In this document: positions 16,796 to 25,955 of the stretch, piece by piece | Position numbering within the stretch: position 1 is the first letter of the stretch | Layout: every line of letters begins with the position of its first letter | Assembly (NCBI GenBank): GCA_016871715.1 | Contig: VHCO01000005.1 | Coordinates: 1 to 64,000 of the forward strand | Source of the DNA: Verrucomicrobiota bacterium | GTDB lineage: Bacteria; Verrucomicrobiota; Verrucomicrobiia; Limisphaerales; J093 | DNA: 64,000 bases | Direction: 5' to 3' | Translations under genes and position numbers: made by a program | Notes under the pieces: model-generated | Seen by the model: the letters and a program-made list of their open reading frames with translations, nothing else | Told to the model about the DNA's origin: nothing | The model's database searches: none

Positions 16796-19421
16796 TCAGA
16801 CTCCTGGCCGGGCAGCGTCCAGGATGGTTCTCACGTCGCCTGCTTGGCGCGCGAGCCGGAACTCCCAGTGACCATACCCCGCCTGCGCGTTGACGGCGGC
16901 GCACCACCGTTGCGCGGCCGCTTGTTTCACCTCTGCCAGCGGGTCGTGTCCCTTGGTTTCCAGGATGAGATACCGCTCCCCGGCGGTCTCGAGTCGGAGG
17001 ATGAAGTCCGGCTGGTAATCGTGCATCTGGCCATTGTGCAGGTAGGGGACGGCGAAGCCGAGCCCGGCGTTCTTCACGAAGGCGCGCACCGCCGGATGCG
17101 TGTCAATGAAATATGCCGCCTGCTGTTCCCACTTGCGCGTGTCCGCCACGACGCAGTTGACGTGTGACTTGTGGACCTCGCGCACGTCGCGGGTCGTCCA
17201 GAAATCCACCTCGCGCGTCGAGCCGGGGCCGCGCGACATCTCCAGGCGCGGAATCTCGGGCGCCTCGCCGTTGGCCGCATCGGGCCGGATGGATTCCAGC
17301 AGCACCTCGACCAGCCAGCCGTAGTAGGGCGCGAAGTGGAGGTCGCGCAAGTCGCCGGGCGGCTGCACGGCGACCTCGCTGCGCACGTAACGGTCCACAA
17401 TGGCTGCCATCTGGGGGAAGAGGACCGGTGCCGGCACTTCGCACCCGCGCTGTTGAATGAAGTCCCGGGTTAGCGTTCGAGCCACGTCGAACACCAACTC
17501 TTGCACGCGCAGTTGCGAGCGACGTTCGTTCAGGCTCACCTGATCCTCGCGGCCCGGCCCCAACAGCGAGGGACGGCCGCGGTTGTTCAGGTTCAGTCCC
17601 TTGACCTGCACTTCCGGCGGAATCTGATCGGGCTTGATCAGCACGGCGGGAATACTCCTCCAATCCACCGACACGCGATTGCGCACCGCCTGGGTGTAGC
17701 CCTCGACCCGCGGGAAACGAATCTCCAAATGCGCGCGTTCCGCCAGGGCGTGGATGTGGAACCGTTTGACGGGCGGCGGCGGCGCTCCGTCCGGGTTGGC
17801 CTTGAACGGCACGACCTCGAAGGGCACGCCGCCAGTCGAACACGACGTTGGCCAGCGCCGTGTTCTTACAGACGAGAATGAAAACCGGCGGACGCGGCTC
17901 GTCGTTCTTCTCCCAGGCCGCGCGTTCCGCTTCCCAAAGCCCGGCCAGCATTCCAATCGGCGTGTGCGCCCATTTCAGGACCGCCTCCGGCTTCGGGCTG
18001 GCGTGTTTGCCACCGCGCTCGGCGGGCGTCAGCCGGCCCGGCTGGAGAATCCAGCGCCAGATATTGAAGTAACCTGGAATCTCCGCGCCCGTCGTGTCGC
18101 GGATGGCAAGCTGCGGAATCTTCACCAGACCGGACTCGATGGCGTCCATCAGGCTGAAGTCGCTCACCACCCACGGGAATGGCCGGTTGGTTTCCTGGCC
18201 CACGCGGCCGAGGAAGTACGGCGTGGCTGACAAATCCAGGCAGAAGTTGATCCCGCGCAACTTGTGGATGCGGTCCAGCCCGTCAATCCAGACGGTGGCT
18301 TCCTTGAAAAACTCCTCCGCCTCTTCCGTCTCGCCAAAGTCCTCCTGCTCCTCCTCATCCGGAGTCTCGCGCTTGATGCGGTAGGCGTGATGCGCCTCGT
18401 CGTTCATCACCAGGAGGTTTTGTTTCCCGCCGATCTCCCGGCCCAGGAGGCGGTTGATGAGCGCCGTGTCGCTCTCCACGTAGCGGCGGCTACGGACCTG
18501 GAGCGCGTTGTCCTGTTCGGGACACCCTTTTACGACCTCGATCAAGCCGTTCTCAATCTGCTGAAGCAGCGTCTCGCGCGTCAGGAAACGCGTGCCGCGC
18601 CGCGTGTCGTTCTTCTCTCCAATGCGGATGGTTTCCGTCGTCAGCACCTCCCGCCCGCGCCTGACCACCTTGGCCGCGTCGCCGGTGGTGACGGATTGCG
18701 GCTCGAAGACGTGCCAGTTGGTGACGATGACCCGGCCCTGCCGCAACCGCTCCATGAGATGCCCCGGCACGAGATCGCGCGTGCGGTAGAGGCTGGCCTC
18801 GGCGCGCTCCGGATCGAGTTCGCAACAGCGGTCGCGGATGGTCACGTTCGGCACCACCACCAGCACGGCGTCGGAGAACCGGCCGTCGCTGCGGTCGTTC
18901 ACCTTGTTGAGGATGCTCCAGGCGGCGACCATCCCCATGACGGTTGTCTTGCCGGAGCCCGTGGCCATCTTGCAGGCGTAGCGGACGAAGCCGGCGAACC
19001 CTTCGGCCTTGCGGTCTTCGCTCGGCTCGTCGCGCGGAATTCCGAGGCCCTGCCGGAAGTCCGCCCGCGCCTCGAGCAGGAAGATGACCGTCTCCGCCGC
19101 CTCGATCTGGGCGAAGAACAGCCGCTTCTCCCGTCCTTCGCGCCGCCAGTGCTGGAGCAATTCGAGCGACGTGCGCGTCACGCCCGCATACCCGCTCTCG
19201 CGCCAGGCCTTCACGCGCTCGCGGATGCGGTTGACCAATTGCATCTCGATGGCCAGGCCACCGCGTTCGTCGGTCTCGCGCTTGGGATCGCGGTAGAAGT
19301 AAAGGGCGGGCCGGCGGCCCAGGCGGCGCTCGGCCGGCCGGCCTTCGAGAATCCACCAGTGCTCCTTCGGTTCCTCGAAAGGCGAGTTCAGGATGGGGCT
19401 GGGGACTTCGAAGTTGCTCAT
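16796..19421 (-). pseudogene. Type III-like restriction subunit (Res helicase-nuclease), deleted and frameshifted
   Basis: The N-terminal half (from ATG 19421, 'MSNFEVPSPILNSPFEEPKE') has helicase motif I 'KMATGSGKTTVMGM', motif II as 'MNDEAHHAYR' and 'LDLSATPYFLG'. At about 17831 the frame jumps: 'ALANVVFDW' joins one base out of frame to 'GVPFEVVPFKANPDG'. In the relatives I recall, roughly 140 residues lie between these points, including helicase motifs IV-VI ('GLRPFMSQLLCEQVVGRGLRR'-like). The C-terminal part then resumes, with a nuclease-like 'DYQPDFILRLE...YLILETKG'. Loss of motifs V/VI should abolish translocation. Its start overlaps the DUF4276-like gene (ATGA). Confidence 0.85.
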
Positions 19422-20020
19422 GGGACAGTGGCCAGCCGAATGGCCGCCAAGGCGCGGCGCAGGCTTTCGCTGCGTTGTTGTGCCCGGCTCGGGCGCCAGT
19501 GACATTCAATGAACTCAGTCATTCTCGGGGTGTAGCCTTTGCCCACGATTCCAGAACTGCCCTGCACGGGCACCAAGTCATCTCGAAGCCGGACGGACCT
19601 CGACCGCCGCGCCAAGTTCACCAGCGTCTGCTTTGGATTCGTTTCGGTGTCTGGACTTCGCGGCAGCAACGCTCCAGAGATGCGGAGGAAATCGGCAAGG
19701 GAATCATCCGCCAGAAACCAGCTTTCCAACATCCGCTCGGCAATGCGCAGAACAAAACCAGGATGCCTGGATGGTCTCAGGTGTTTGGCGAGCAGCCCGC
19801 TGGGGCACGGGAATGCCTCCAAGTCAGCCAGTCCCAGCACGGGGCCAAGTTTCGCTGCTGCGCGGTTGTAACGCGGAGCGTCTTGCCAGAAGCGAACCCG
19901 CCCGCCCTTGTCGATGGGTTGCACCCCTTCCGTGCGAGCGCCCGCCGCGGCCAGGAGTTTCAAGCTGGCGGGCACCTCCAGCGCGCCTTCGACTACCACC
20001 AGAGCGAAACCCCGCGTCAT
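19418..20020 (-). CDS. DUF4276-like (TOPRIM-like) protein paired with AAA ATPase
   Basis: A 200-residue protein. I recognise a family pattern often annotated DUF4276: 'LVVVEGALEVPASLKLLAAAG' at the start, 'RIAERMLESWFLADD' in the middle, 'NPKQTLVNLARRSRS..LRDDLVP' and a late 'GYTPRMTEFIECHW'. The acidic residue after the first strand (VEG) and the ESW(F)LAD segment suggest a TOPRIM-type metal site, but that is inference. It overlaps the AAA ATPase stop by 4 bp and the res start by 4 bp (ATGA both sides), so all three are one translation unit. Probably an effector nuclease of an ATPase-nuclease pair. Confidence 0.65.
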   Translation of the reverse strand: MTRGFALVVVEGALEVPASLKLLAAAGARTEGVQPIDKGGRVRFWQDAPRYNRAAAKLGPVLGLADLEAFPCPSGLLAKHLRPSRHPGFVLRIAERMLESWFLADDSLADFLRISGALLPRSPDTETNPKQTLVNLARRSRSVRLRDDLVPVQGSSGIVGKGYTPRMTEFIECHWRPSRAQQRSESLRRALAAIRLATVP

Positions 20021-21192
20021 ACGTTCAGCCTGTCAAAGAGAGCCATCTGCCGGGTTTCGGTTCGCGGCAACACGGCTTCGCTGGCCGTGAGACCTGCTTG
20101 CATGAGGCGCACGATCTCGCTGCGAGCCGCGCCCTCAACTACCTGTGCCCCCTCAGCAGCAGGCAGCATCAGCAGGACCTCCTCGGGCGCGATGCCGGCG
20201 TCCATCAGCAGGTGCTCGCTGTGCGTGGTGAGAATGACTTGCCGGCCTGCTCCGCCGACCTGCGCCCGGTGGATAAACGGCGCCAATCGCTTCACAATGG
20301 CAGTGTGGAGTGACAGCTCCGGTTCCTCCAGCAGCAGCGGACCGCCCGGTTCCTGAAGCGACCACAACAGGCCGATCAACCGCAGCGTTCCGTCGGAGAG
20401 TTGGCGTTCGTCTTGATAGGCCCCTTGCGGCCGCCAATGCCGGAACTTGCCTTCCAGGTGCGGTTGCCCGTGCTCGTCTATCTCCAGCCGCAAGTTCTCG
20501 AGTTGCGGTGCAACGGTCTTGAGGACCCGTTCGAGTCGTCGGAGTCGGGCCTTCTGTGTTCTGGGCGTGGTGTTGCGAATCTGATCCAGCAAGTCCCGGC
20601 CGTAAGGATCTGTGCCCAGCGTATCGCCGCGAGGAGACTGTTCCTCCCGCAACAACTGCGGCACCAAATGGAGATAGGCCACCGTGCGGAAGAAGTCTGC
20701 CAGTTCTCGGAAATCCTGATTCGCTCGCAGAACACCGATGGCCGTTTCTTTCAATCGTTCTGGGTCAGTTTCGTCCTGATTGTCCGGTCGGGCCAACTTG
20801 CGCTCCGTTTCCCCAGAGACGCGCAGGCGGTCCACCAGCTCGCGAACCACAACGGGCCGGGGATTCCGGTCGGACTCATGGGCGAAAGCCAACTCGTAGC
20901 GCCACCCGGCTCCCGCTTCATCTTTCACCACCACTCTAATCATCACGTCCGTGTTCAACCCACGCGCATACAAAGACCGAACTTTGCCCATTCCTCCGCG
21001 CTGGTTGACCGCCGGCCCTAGTCCCCCTCCCTCCAGAACGAGATCACGCAGGAAACGGAACACTTGAAGGAAGTTGGACTTGCCGATGGCGTTCGGACCG
21101 ACGATGAAGACCCGATTGGCTAGGTCCACTTCAACGCTCGTGAAATTCTTCCAGTTCTCCAGTTCAACCCGGGCAAAGCGCATTTTGTTCAT
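20017..21192 (-). CDS. AAA family ATPase (SMC/ABC-like, AAA_21 type)
   Basis: A 391-residue ATPase. N-terminal 'FARVELENWKNFTSVEVDL' and Walker A 'VGPNAIGKSNFLQVF' near residue 35. An ABC-like signature region is 'RQLSDGTLRLIGLLWSL'. Walker B is 'PLLLEEPELSLHTAIV', and the His switch lies in 'VILTTHSEHLLMDAG'. There is no TOPRIM domain in this chain; the next gene probably supplies the catalytic partner. ATPases of this class sense cell damage or phage in OLD/Gabija/Septu-like defence pairs (family knowledge). It starts in an ATGA overlap with a Res/Mod chimeric mini-gene. Confidence 0.85.
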   Translation of the reverse strand: MNKMRFARVELENWKNFTSVEVDLANRVFIVGPNAIGKSNFLQVFRFLRDLVLEGGGLGPAVNQRGGMGKVRSLYARGLNTDVMIRVVVKDEAGAGWRYELAFAHESDRNPRPVVVRELVDRLRVSGETERKLARPDNQDETDPERLKETAIGVLRANQDFRELADFFRTVAYLHLVPQLLREEQSPRGDTLGTDPYGRDLLDQIRNTTPRTQKARLRRLERVLKTVAPQLENLRLEIDEHGQPHLEGKFRHWRPQGAYQDERQLSDGTLRLIGLLWSLQEPGGPLLLEEPELSLHTAIVKRLAPFIHRAQVGGAGRQVILTTHSEHLLMDAGIAPEEVLLMLPAAEGAQVVEGAARSEIVRLMQAGLTASEAVLPRTETRQMALFDRLNV

Positions 21193-21392
21193 TTCGTCTC
21201 CTCCAATTTCTTCACCACCAGCAATTCATTTCCCCTCGGGTCAATCACCTTCACGGCCACCTGGCCGTGCTCGCCGGCAGGGAAGGGGGCGCCCGGCGTG
21301 GCAGCAGGCTGATCTTCGAGAATCCACCAGTGCGCCTTCGGCTCCTCGAAGGGCGAACTCAGGATGGAACTGGGGACTTCGAAGGTGGTCAC
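21189..21392 (-). pseudogene. Chimeric fragment: Res N-terminus joined to Mod C-terminus
   Basis: A 67-codon frame. Residues 1-27 ('MTTFEVPSSILSSPFEEPKA', then 'HWWILE') copy the start of the true Res at 19421, with about 80 bp of closely similar DNA. Residues about 40-67 ('PAGEHGQVAVKVIDPRGNEL') look like the final strand of Mod proteins of this R-M family. Its stop overlaps the AAA ATPase start (ATGA), as the original mod stop probably did. It reads as a recombination scar that keeps translational coupling. Confidence 0.7.
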
Positions 21393-21416
21393 AGGTAGTA
21401 GCGAGAGGCCGTCGGG

Positions 21417-21626
21417 TCAAGTCTTGCCAGAGGGCGGTGGTTCCTCGCGCCATGCGGCGGCGGGCTCCTTCGGCGCATGGCGTGGCACCTGCCGCACGAG
21501 CCGGTCGCCGTATTGCTTTTCCTCCTCGCGCAGCGCGGCGAAGATGCGGTGAACGTCATAGCCGTATTCGGCGGATAACTCGTCACGAATCCGCCAGATT
21601 TCCTCGATGGGATTCTCGTCTTTCAT
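21417..21626 (-). CDS. Small antitoxin-like partner of a PIN-domain protein
   Basis: A 69-residue acidic/helical protein ('ENPIEEIWRIRDELSAEYGYD', then 'ALREEEKQYGDRLV'). Proteins of this type are commonly found just after PIN-domain (VapC-like) genes and may be their antitoxins. Here the ATGA overlap joins it to a frame that ends as the C-terminal half of a PIN domain. With the toxin half missing it may be an orphan. Confidence 0.6.
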   Translation of the reverse strand: MKDENPIEEIWRIRDELSAEYGYDVHRIFAALREEEKQYGDRLVRQVPRHAPKEPAAAWREEPPPSGKT

Positions 21627-21907
21627 AGCTCCGGATAAGTTGCCATCAACTCAGATGGGGTGCAAAGCACGGGCAGCGACAGCCCCATCGCCGTGCAAAC
21701 GGCGGCGAGCCGGCGTTCAATCATCTTGTTCAAGATGTGCCGGCAGTTCCATGTCAGCAGGAAATCCATCTCGTGCGCAGCCGCGTAGCCAATGTGGATC
21801 GCGTCGGACGCCGCTCGCGTCGGAATCAAGCCTGCCTCGTCCCACGCCTCGCGCACGAGCCGTTGGCTCAATGGGCCGTTCTCCGGGCCGAACAGGATGG
21901 CGACGGC

Positions 21908-21941
21908 TTTGGAGTGCGGTGACTGGTCACCGCACTCCAAA
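21908..21941. repeat. 16-bp perfect palindrome inside mod
   Basis: Arms 21908-21923 and 21926-21941 with a 2-base loop. It is translated as 'LECGDQSPHSK', a peptide typical of REP-derived inserts. Confidence 0.8.
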
Positions 21942-22342
21942 ACCGCCTCCGCGCTCAGGGCGAGGGTCTTGGCCGGAGGGCGGATGTTCTTCAACGTCAC
22001 GGTCTGGTTGCCGGGCAGGCGCAGCACGGGCGCGCGGCGCAGGACCTCCAGCATCCGCTGCACGTATTGCTCGTGGGATTCGCCCTGCATGCCGGGCGTG
22101 TCCGGTTCGGTGTCCAGGCCCTCGGCGGTGGGGATGGTGGCCTCGAAGGTGAACGGGCCGGTCACGCGCACCACGCCCTTCACGATCTCGGGCCGGTCCA
22201 CCAGCACTTCCTCGGCGGGCGGTTCGTTGTTGGCGATGCTCTTGAGCGTGATGTGCGGGACGATGCCTCCCACTTCCTCGCCCTTCTGGTTCTGTTTGCG
22301 GCGATAGACGAAGCCGTTGGCGGGGCTGTTGGGGAGCGTGCC

Positions 22343-22415
22343 CGTAGCGGCGTCTCGGCAGAGCGCCGCTGTCTCGGTAGGGGAAATGGCGGCGCTCTGC
22401 CGAGACGCCGCTACG
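22343..22415. repeat. 27-bp perfect inverted repeat inside mod
   Basis: Arms 22343-22369 and 22389-22415 are exact reverse complements around a 19-bp loop. The reading frame stays open, coding about 25 residues between 'PVGG' and 'LPNSP' that do not belong to the methylase fold. Confidence 0.85.
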
Positions 22416-23807
22416 CCGCCGACTGGGTTGATCTGGTAGTAATCGAACGTCGCGGTGAGGAGGCGCTGGCGCGCCAGCGCCAGCGGCACTCTACTGGTGT
22501 CGCAGGTGATCCAACGCCGCCCCCACTGCTCGGCTACATACGCCGTCGTTCCGCTCCCACACGTCGGGTCCAGCACCAAATCGCCGGGGTCGGTCGTCAT
22601 TAAGAGGCAGCGCTCCACGACTTTGGGGTTGGTCTGAACCACATAGAGCTTCTCCTCGTTGAAGCTACCGCTGATGGTGTCGGTCCACAGGTTGTGCGTG
22701 ATGGAGATTGGCAAATCTCCGATAAAGCTCCTGAACTGAATCGAGTTCGTGGTTGCCTGCATCCGGCCAGCCTCAGCGACGCGGTTCAAACCATCGACCG
22801 TTACCTTCCAGTGGGAGTCTGCTGGCGGGCGGCTCCGGGCGAAACGAGCGATACCAAGCGGTATCGCTTCCAGCCTTCCTCCATGACGCCTGTCTCGGAC
22901 TCCTCGCGAGTGAGAGGACGATGGGTTTTGGTGTCAGTCGAAAGCGCAAGCCGATAGAGGTCAAGCGAGTCCAAATCGGCTTTGGGTTTGAACAGTTGCC
23001 GGTATTTCACTTTTTCTTTGTGCTTGGCGTACCAGCAAAGGAAGTCGGCCACGACGGGGAGCGTGCTGCTCGTGGCGTAAGGGGCTTTCTGAACAGTGAT
23101 TATGCAGACACAATTCTCCGCCCCAAACACCTCATCCATCACTTCGCGGACGTGGTGGAGGTTTTCGTCGGAGATTTGGACGAAGATGGAGCCGGTGGGG
23201 GCGAGGAGTTCGCGGGCGAGGAGGAGGCGGTCGCGGAGGTAGGTGAGGTAGGAGTGGAGGCCCAGTTCCCAGGTGTCTCGGTAGGCCTGGACCATCTCGG
23301 GCTCGCGCGTGAGGTCGTCGTCTTCGTTATGCTTCACGTCGCGCTTGCGGATGAAGGGCTGGAAGTTCGAGCCGAACTTTACGCCATAGGGCGGATCCAC
23401 ATAGATCGTCTGCACCTGGCCGCCGAGGGACTCGAAGCGGAGGAGGGAGTTCATCACCACCAGCGAGTCGCCGAGGATGAGGCGGTTGACCCAGCGATCG
23501 CGGTGCTCGTACGCGCGCAGGACCTGGTCGGCCAGGGGCCGGTCGTGACAGGCAAAGAGGTTATTGAGGAAATCGTCCTGCTTCTCGCGGCGGTGGCCTT
23601 TGAGGGTCTCGAGGATGGCCTTGGTCGAGAGCCGTTCGTGGACAAAGAGCGGGAGGGTGGGCACGTCGAACGAGAGGCGCTCGGCTTTGCCGGACCAGTT
23701 CAGGAAAGGGCCGGAGAGGCCGCGCAGGCGGCGCCGGGCGTCGGCGATTTCGGATTTCAGATTCGCGATTTCAGAATCGCGCTGCTTGGAGGCCGGCAGC
23801 TTGGCCA

Positions 23808-23835
23808 AATCCGCAATCCGCAATCCGCAATCCGC
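23808..23835. repeat. Four tandem AATCCGC heptamers inside mod
   Basis: Four exact 7-bp copies, next to further GATTTCAGATT-like repeats (23749-23780). They code 'ADCGLRIADLAKL' and 'EIANLKSEIAD' in the mod N-terminal region. Confidence 0.8.
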
Positions 23836-24064
23836 AATTTCCGCGATCAGACGCTCGGCGGTCTCGCGGCCGGGGTTTTGTCCGTCCCAGCACAACTCCG
23901 GCGCCAGCGCAGAATCGTAGCGGTAGCTGGCTGGCGCTTTGGCCTTCTTGAAGTGGGCCTGCGTCCCGATCTCGGGGCGTGCGGCGAGGTCGGCCTCCGG
24001 ATGCCGGTAAGTCTGGGCATCCCTGGTTGGCGCGGCGTGCTTGCGCGGGCGTGGCATGTCGAGA

Positions 24065-24092
24065 GTTCTAACGCAAAAGCCGGCGGCGTCAA
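24065..24092 (-). promoter_or_regulatory. Promoter cassette copy 1 (mod)
   Basis: -35 TTGACG at 24092-24087, 16-bp spacer, -10 TAGAAC at 24070-24065, 7 nt to the mod ATG at 24057. A transcript would start at or within a few bases of the start codon. Confidence 0.65.
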
Positions 24093-24143
24093 AGCCCTTG
24101 CTGTCCGGTGGGAAAGGAGGGGAGCCACCCCGGAGGACCTGAC

Positions 24144-25874
24144 TCAGGCGCCCGCGCCACGGCCGACTTCTGCGATCCTGGCAAGCACCGCGCGGACCTC
24201 CGGATCGACTTCCTCGGGACCAAGATGGCGAGCGAGTTGGGCGTAGTCGGACTTGTTCATCGAGTTTGGCAGCCCCAGCTCCTTGAAGAAGCTGCCAAAG
24301 ACCGGGCGCAAGTAGTCCTCGCTCGCCTTCACGGTCCGCCACGATTCATGACGTGGGTCCCGGAGGGCCGCCGGCGCGGTGTTGTCCGTGATCGCCTTTT
24401 CCATCGCAGCTTTGCGGCGTTGCAGCTCGACGCGACCAAAAAGGTCCTCCGCGGTGACGCTCGACTCGGCCCAACGCCGCAACACCTGGGGGGCGCAGAA
24501 GTAGTTCTCGAGTTCGCGCCGGCGCCACTGCAACTCGATCAGCGCGCTTCCAGGGCGCAGGCGGATCTCGGGGCTTTGGTCGTAGAGGGCCAGACCGCGC
24601 AGCAGGGGAAAGGCCTCGCGCAAACCGAAGAAGTGAGCGCGGGCCTTATCGGGCTGGTTGAGGACGTAGTGTTGAAAAGGGCGTTCGAGGGCTCGGGCGG
24701 CCGGCGCATCGCCAACCACCTCGGCCAGGATACGGAGCGCTTCGAGGTCCGTGCTCCCTTCGAGGTAAAGCACCCAGCCGGTCACCTCGGCTTTGTAGGA
24801 TTCCTCGTAGCCCAACAGTGCCAACGCCTTGCGCAACTCGACCGGCTGCCGTACCAGGTGGGGTTGACCCACGAACGCCACGATTTGGTCTCGCTCGGCC
24901 TCGTTGAGGACCACTTCGGAATGGGTTGCCATGATCAGTTGCCCCCCGAACTCGCGGGCCGTGCGCGTCAGTTCAGCGTAGATTTGCGCCTGCCTCAGGA
25001 TCTCCAAGTGCGCATCCGGCTCGTCGATCAGCAGCACAAAACGCGGCTTCCACCGGAGAAACGTGAGCAGCAGCAAGGTCTGCTGGCAGCCGCGGCCGGC
25101 GGCGCTCAGGTCCAGGTCCGTCTTCTGGCCGCCTTCTTGATAGCTCATTTGAATCTCACCGCGCGTGGCGATGTATTCCGGCGCGTTGAGTCGCACACCG
25201 AACAGCCGTTCCATCTGTCCCACCACCCCTCCCCAGTCGCCCTCTGCCGGCTTGTCCTTCTCCCGTTCCCACACTTTCCAACAGAGGTTGCGCAAGACCT
25301 GCGCCGTTTGCGCTTCGCCCAGGGACACTTCAATCGCCCCTTCATCAATCCGCCGCTCGTTGGCCGCCAACCCCGACATGGGCGGCAAATAGGCTACGCG
25401 CACACCCGTGGCTTCCGGGGGGATGGGATTCCGCTGGTCGCCTCCCGGCGACAACCGCGCGGGCCGACAGTGGATGATCTCGTCATTCGAGTAATCGAAC
25501 TCGAGCGGACAGCGCCACGCGACACCATCCGTCACCCCTTCCACCGTGATTTCGACGAGGATGTTCTGGGTGGCCTTGCCGGCCCCGTTGGGCGCCTGAC
25601 GCAGATGCTGGTCTCGCCACAGCAGCGAGGTCTGCGGCACGGGCAACTGCACCAAGTCCCGCCGGTTGATCACCACCCCGACCCGCGCTTTAGCCTTGCT
25701 CTTGGCACCCCGTTTCTCCAGCCAGGTCCGCAGCCCCAGCTCCCACAGGGCCAGCGCCTGGAGCGCCGTGGTCTTCCCCGAGTTGTTCGGCCCAACGAAG
25801 ACCACCGGCGAACCCAACGGAACGTCCACCTCAACAAACCGTTTGAAGTTCCTAATGCGTAGTCGAGTGATCAT
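24144..25874 (-). CDS. OLD-like ATPase-TOPRIM protein
   Basis: A 576-residue protein. Walker A is 'FVGPNNSGKTTALQAL' near residue 30; an ABC-signature-like 'DLDLSAAGRGCQQTLLLL' follows, then Walker B 'RFVLLIDEPDAHLEIL' and switch His in 'LIMATHSEVVLNEAE'. The C-terminal part has a TOPRIM-like strand 'GWVLYLEGSTDLEALRIL' (EGxxD) and is therefore OLD/GajA-like: ATPase plus metal nuclease in one chain. Such proteins act in anti-phage defence, either alone or with a helicase partner; no GajB-type helicase is adjacent. The ATG at 25874 overlaps the stop of a 25-codon mini-ORF copied from the mod start. Confidence 0.82.
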   Translation of the reverse strand: MITRLRIRNFKRFVEVDVPLGSPVVFVGPNNSGKTTALQALALWELGLRTWLEKRGAKSKAKARVGVVINRRDLVQLPVPQTSLLWRDQHLRQAPNGAGKATQNILVEITVEGVTDGVAWRCPLEFDYSNDEIIHCRPARLSPGGDQRNPIPPEATGVRVAYLPPMSGLAANERRIDEGAIEVSLGEAQTAQVLRNLCWKVWEREKDKPAEGDWGGVVGQMERLFGVRLNAPEYIATRGEIQMSYQEGGQKTDLDLSAAGRGCQQTLLLLTFLRWKPRFVLLIDEPDAHLEILRQAQIYAELTRTAREFGGQLIMATHSEVVLNEAERDQIVAFVGQPHLVRQPVELRKALALLGYEESYKAEVTGWVLYLEGSTDLEALRILAEVVGDAPAARALERPFQHYVLNQPDKARAHFFGLREAFPLLRGLALYDQSPEIRLRPGSALIELQWRRRELENYFCAPQVLRRWAESSVTAEDLFGRVELQRRKAAMEKAITDNTAPAALRDPRHESWRTVKASEDYLRPVFGSFFKELGLPNSMNKSDYAQLARHLGPEEVDPEVRAVLARIAEVGRGAGA

Positions 25875-25948
25875 CTCGCCTCCTCGTGTATCCCTGCCCC
25901 CAGGTAACTCGTCCTGGCTGGCAAGGCGTGTTTGCGCGGACGCGGCAT
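25871..25948 (-). pseudogene. 25-codon copy of the mod start region
   Basis: It begins 'MPRPRKHALPA', as mod does ('MPRPRKHAAPT'), and then diverges. Its TGA overlaps the OLD-like ATPase ATG (ATGA), so it may act as a translated leader. Confidence 0.6.
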
Positions 25949-25955
25949 TCCTGGA

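Larger units (their letters stand above)
21623..24057 (-). pseudogene. Type III-like DNA methyltransferase (Mod), frameshifted and fused to PIN-domain C-terminus
   Basis: From ATG 24057 ('MPRPRKHA') the first frame has 'VNRLILGDSLVVMNSLL' and the catalytic DPPY in 'TIYVDPPYGVKFGSNF' of a beta-class adenine methylase. It stops at 22801 after 'YRLVSLVSPGA'. The next part, in another frame ('PADSHWKVTVDGLNRVAEAG', with an ATG at 22789), continues with 'PGDLVLDPTCGSGTTAYVA', the SAM motif. A short deletion at about 22840 explains the frame change. After 'LFGPENGPLSQRLVREA' the Mod sequence gives way to a PIN-domain end ('IPTRAASDAIHIGYAAAHEMDFLLTW'), so about 170 Mod residues are absent. Three repetitive inserts are read in frame. 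Not expected to be active. Confidence 0.82.

Noticed and set aside
18264-19502. Plus-strand 412-codon open frame
   Set aside because: It is the exact antisense shadow of res, with composition typical of GC-rich mirror frames and no family motif.
22753-25862. Two long plus-strand open frames over mod and the OLD-like ATPase
   Set aside because: They mirror the minus-strand genes that carry clear catalytic motifs; no motif of their own.
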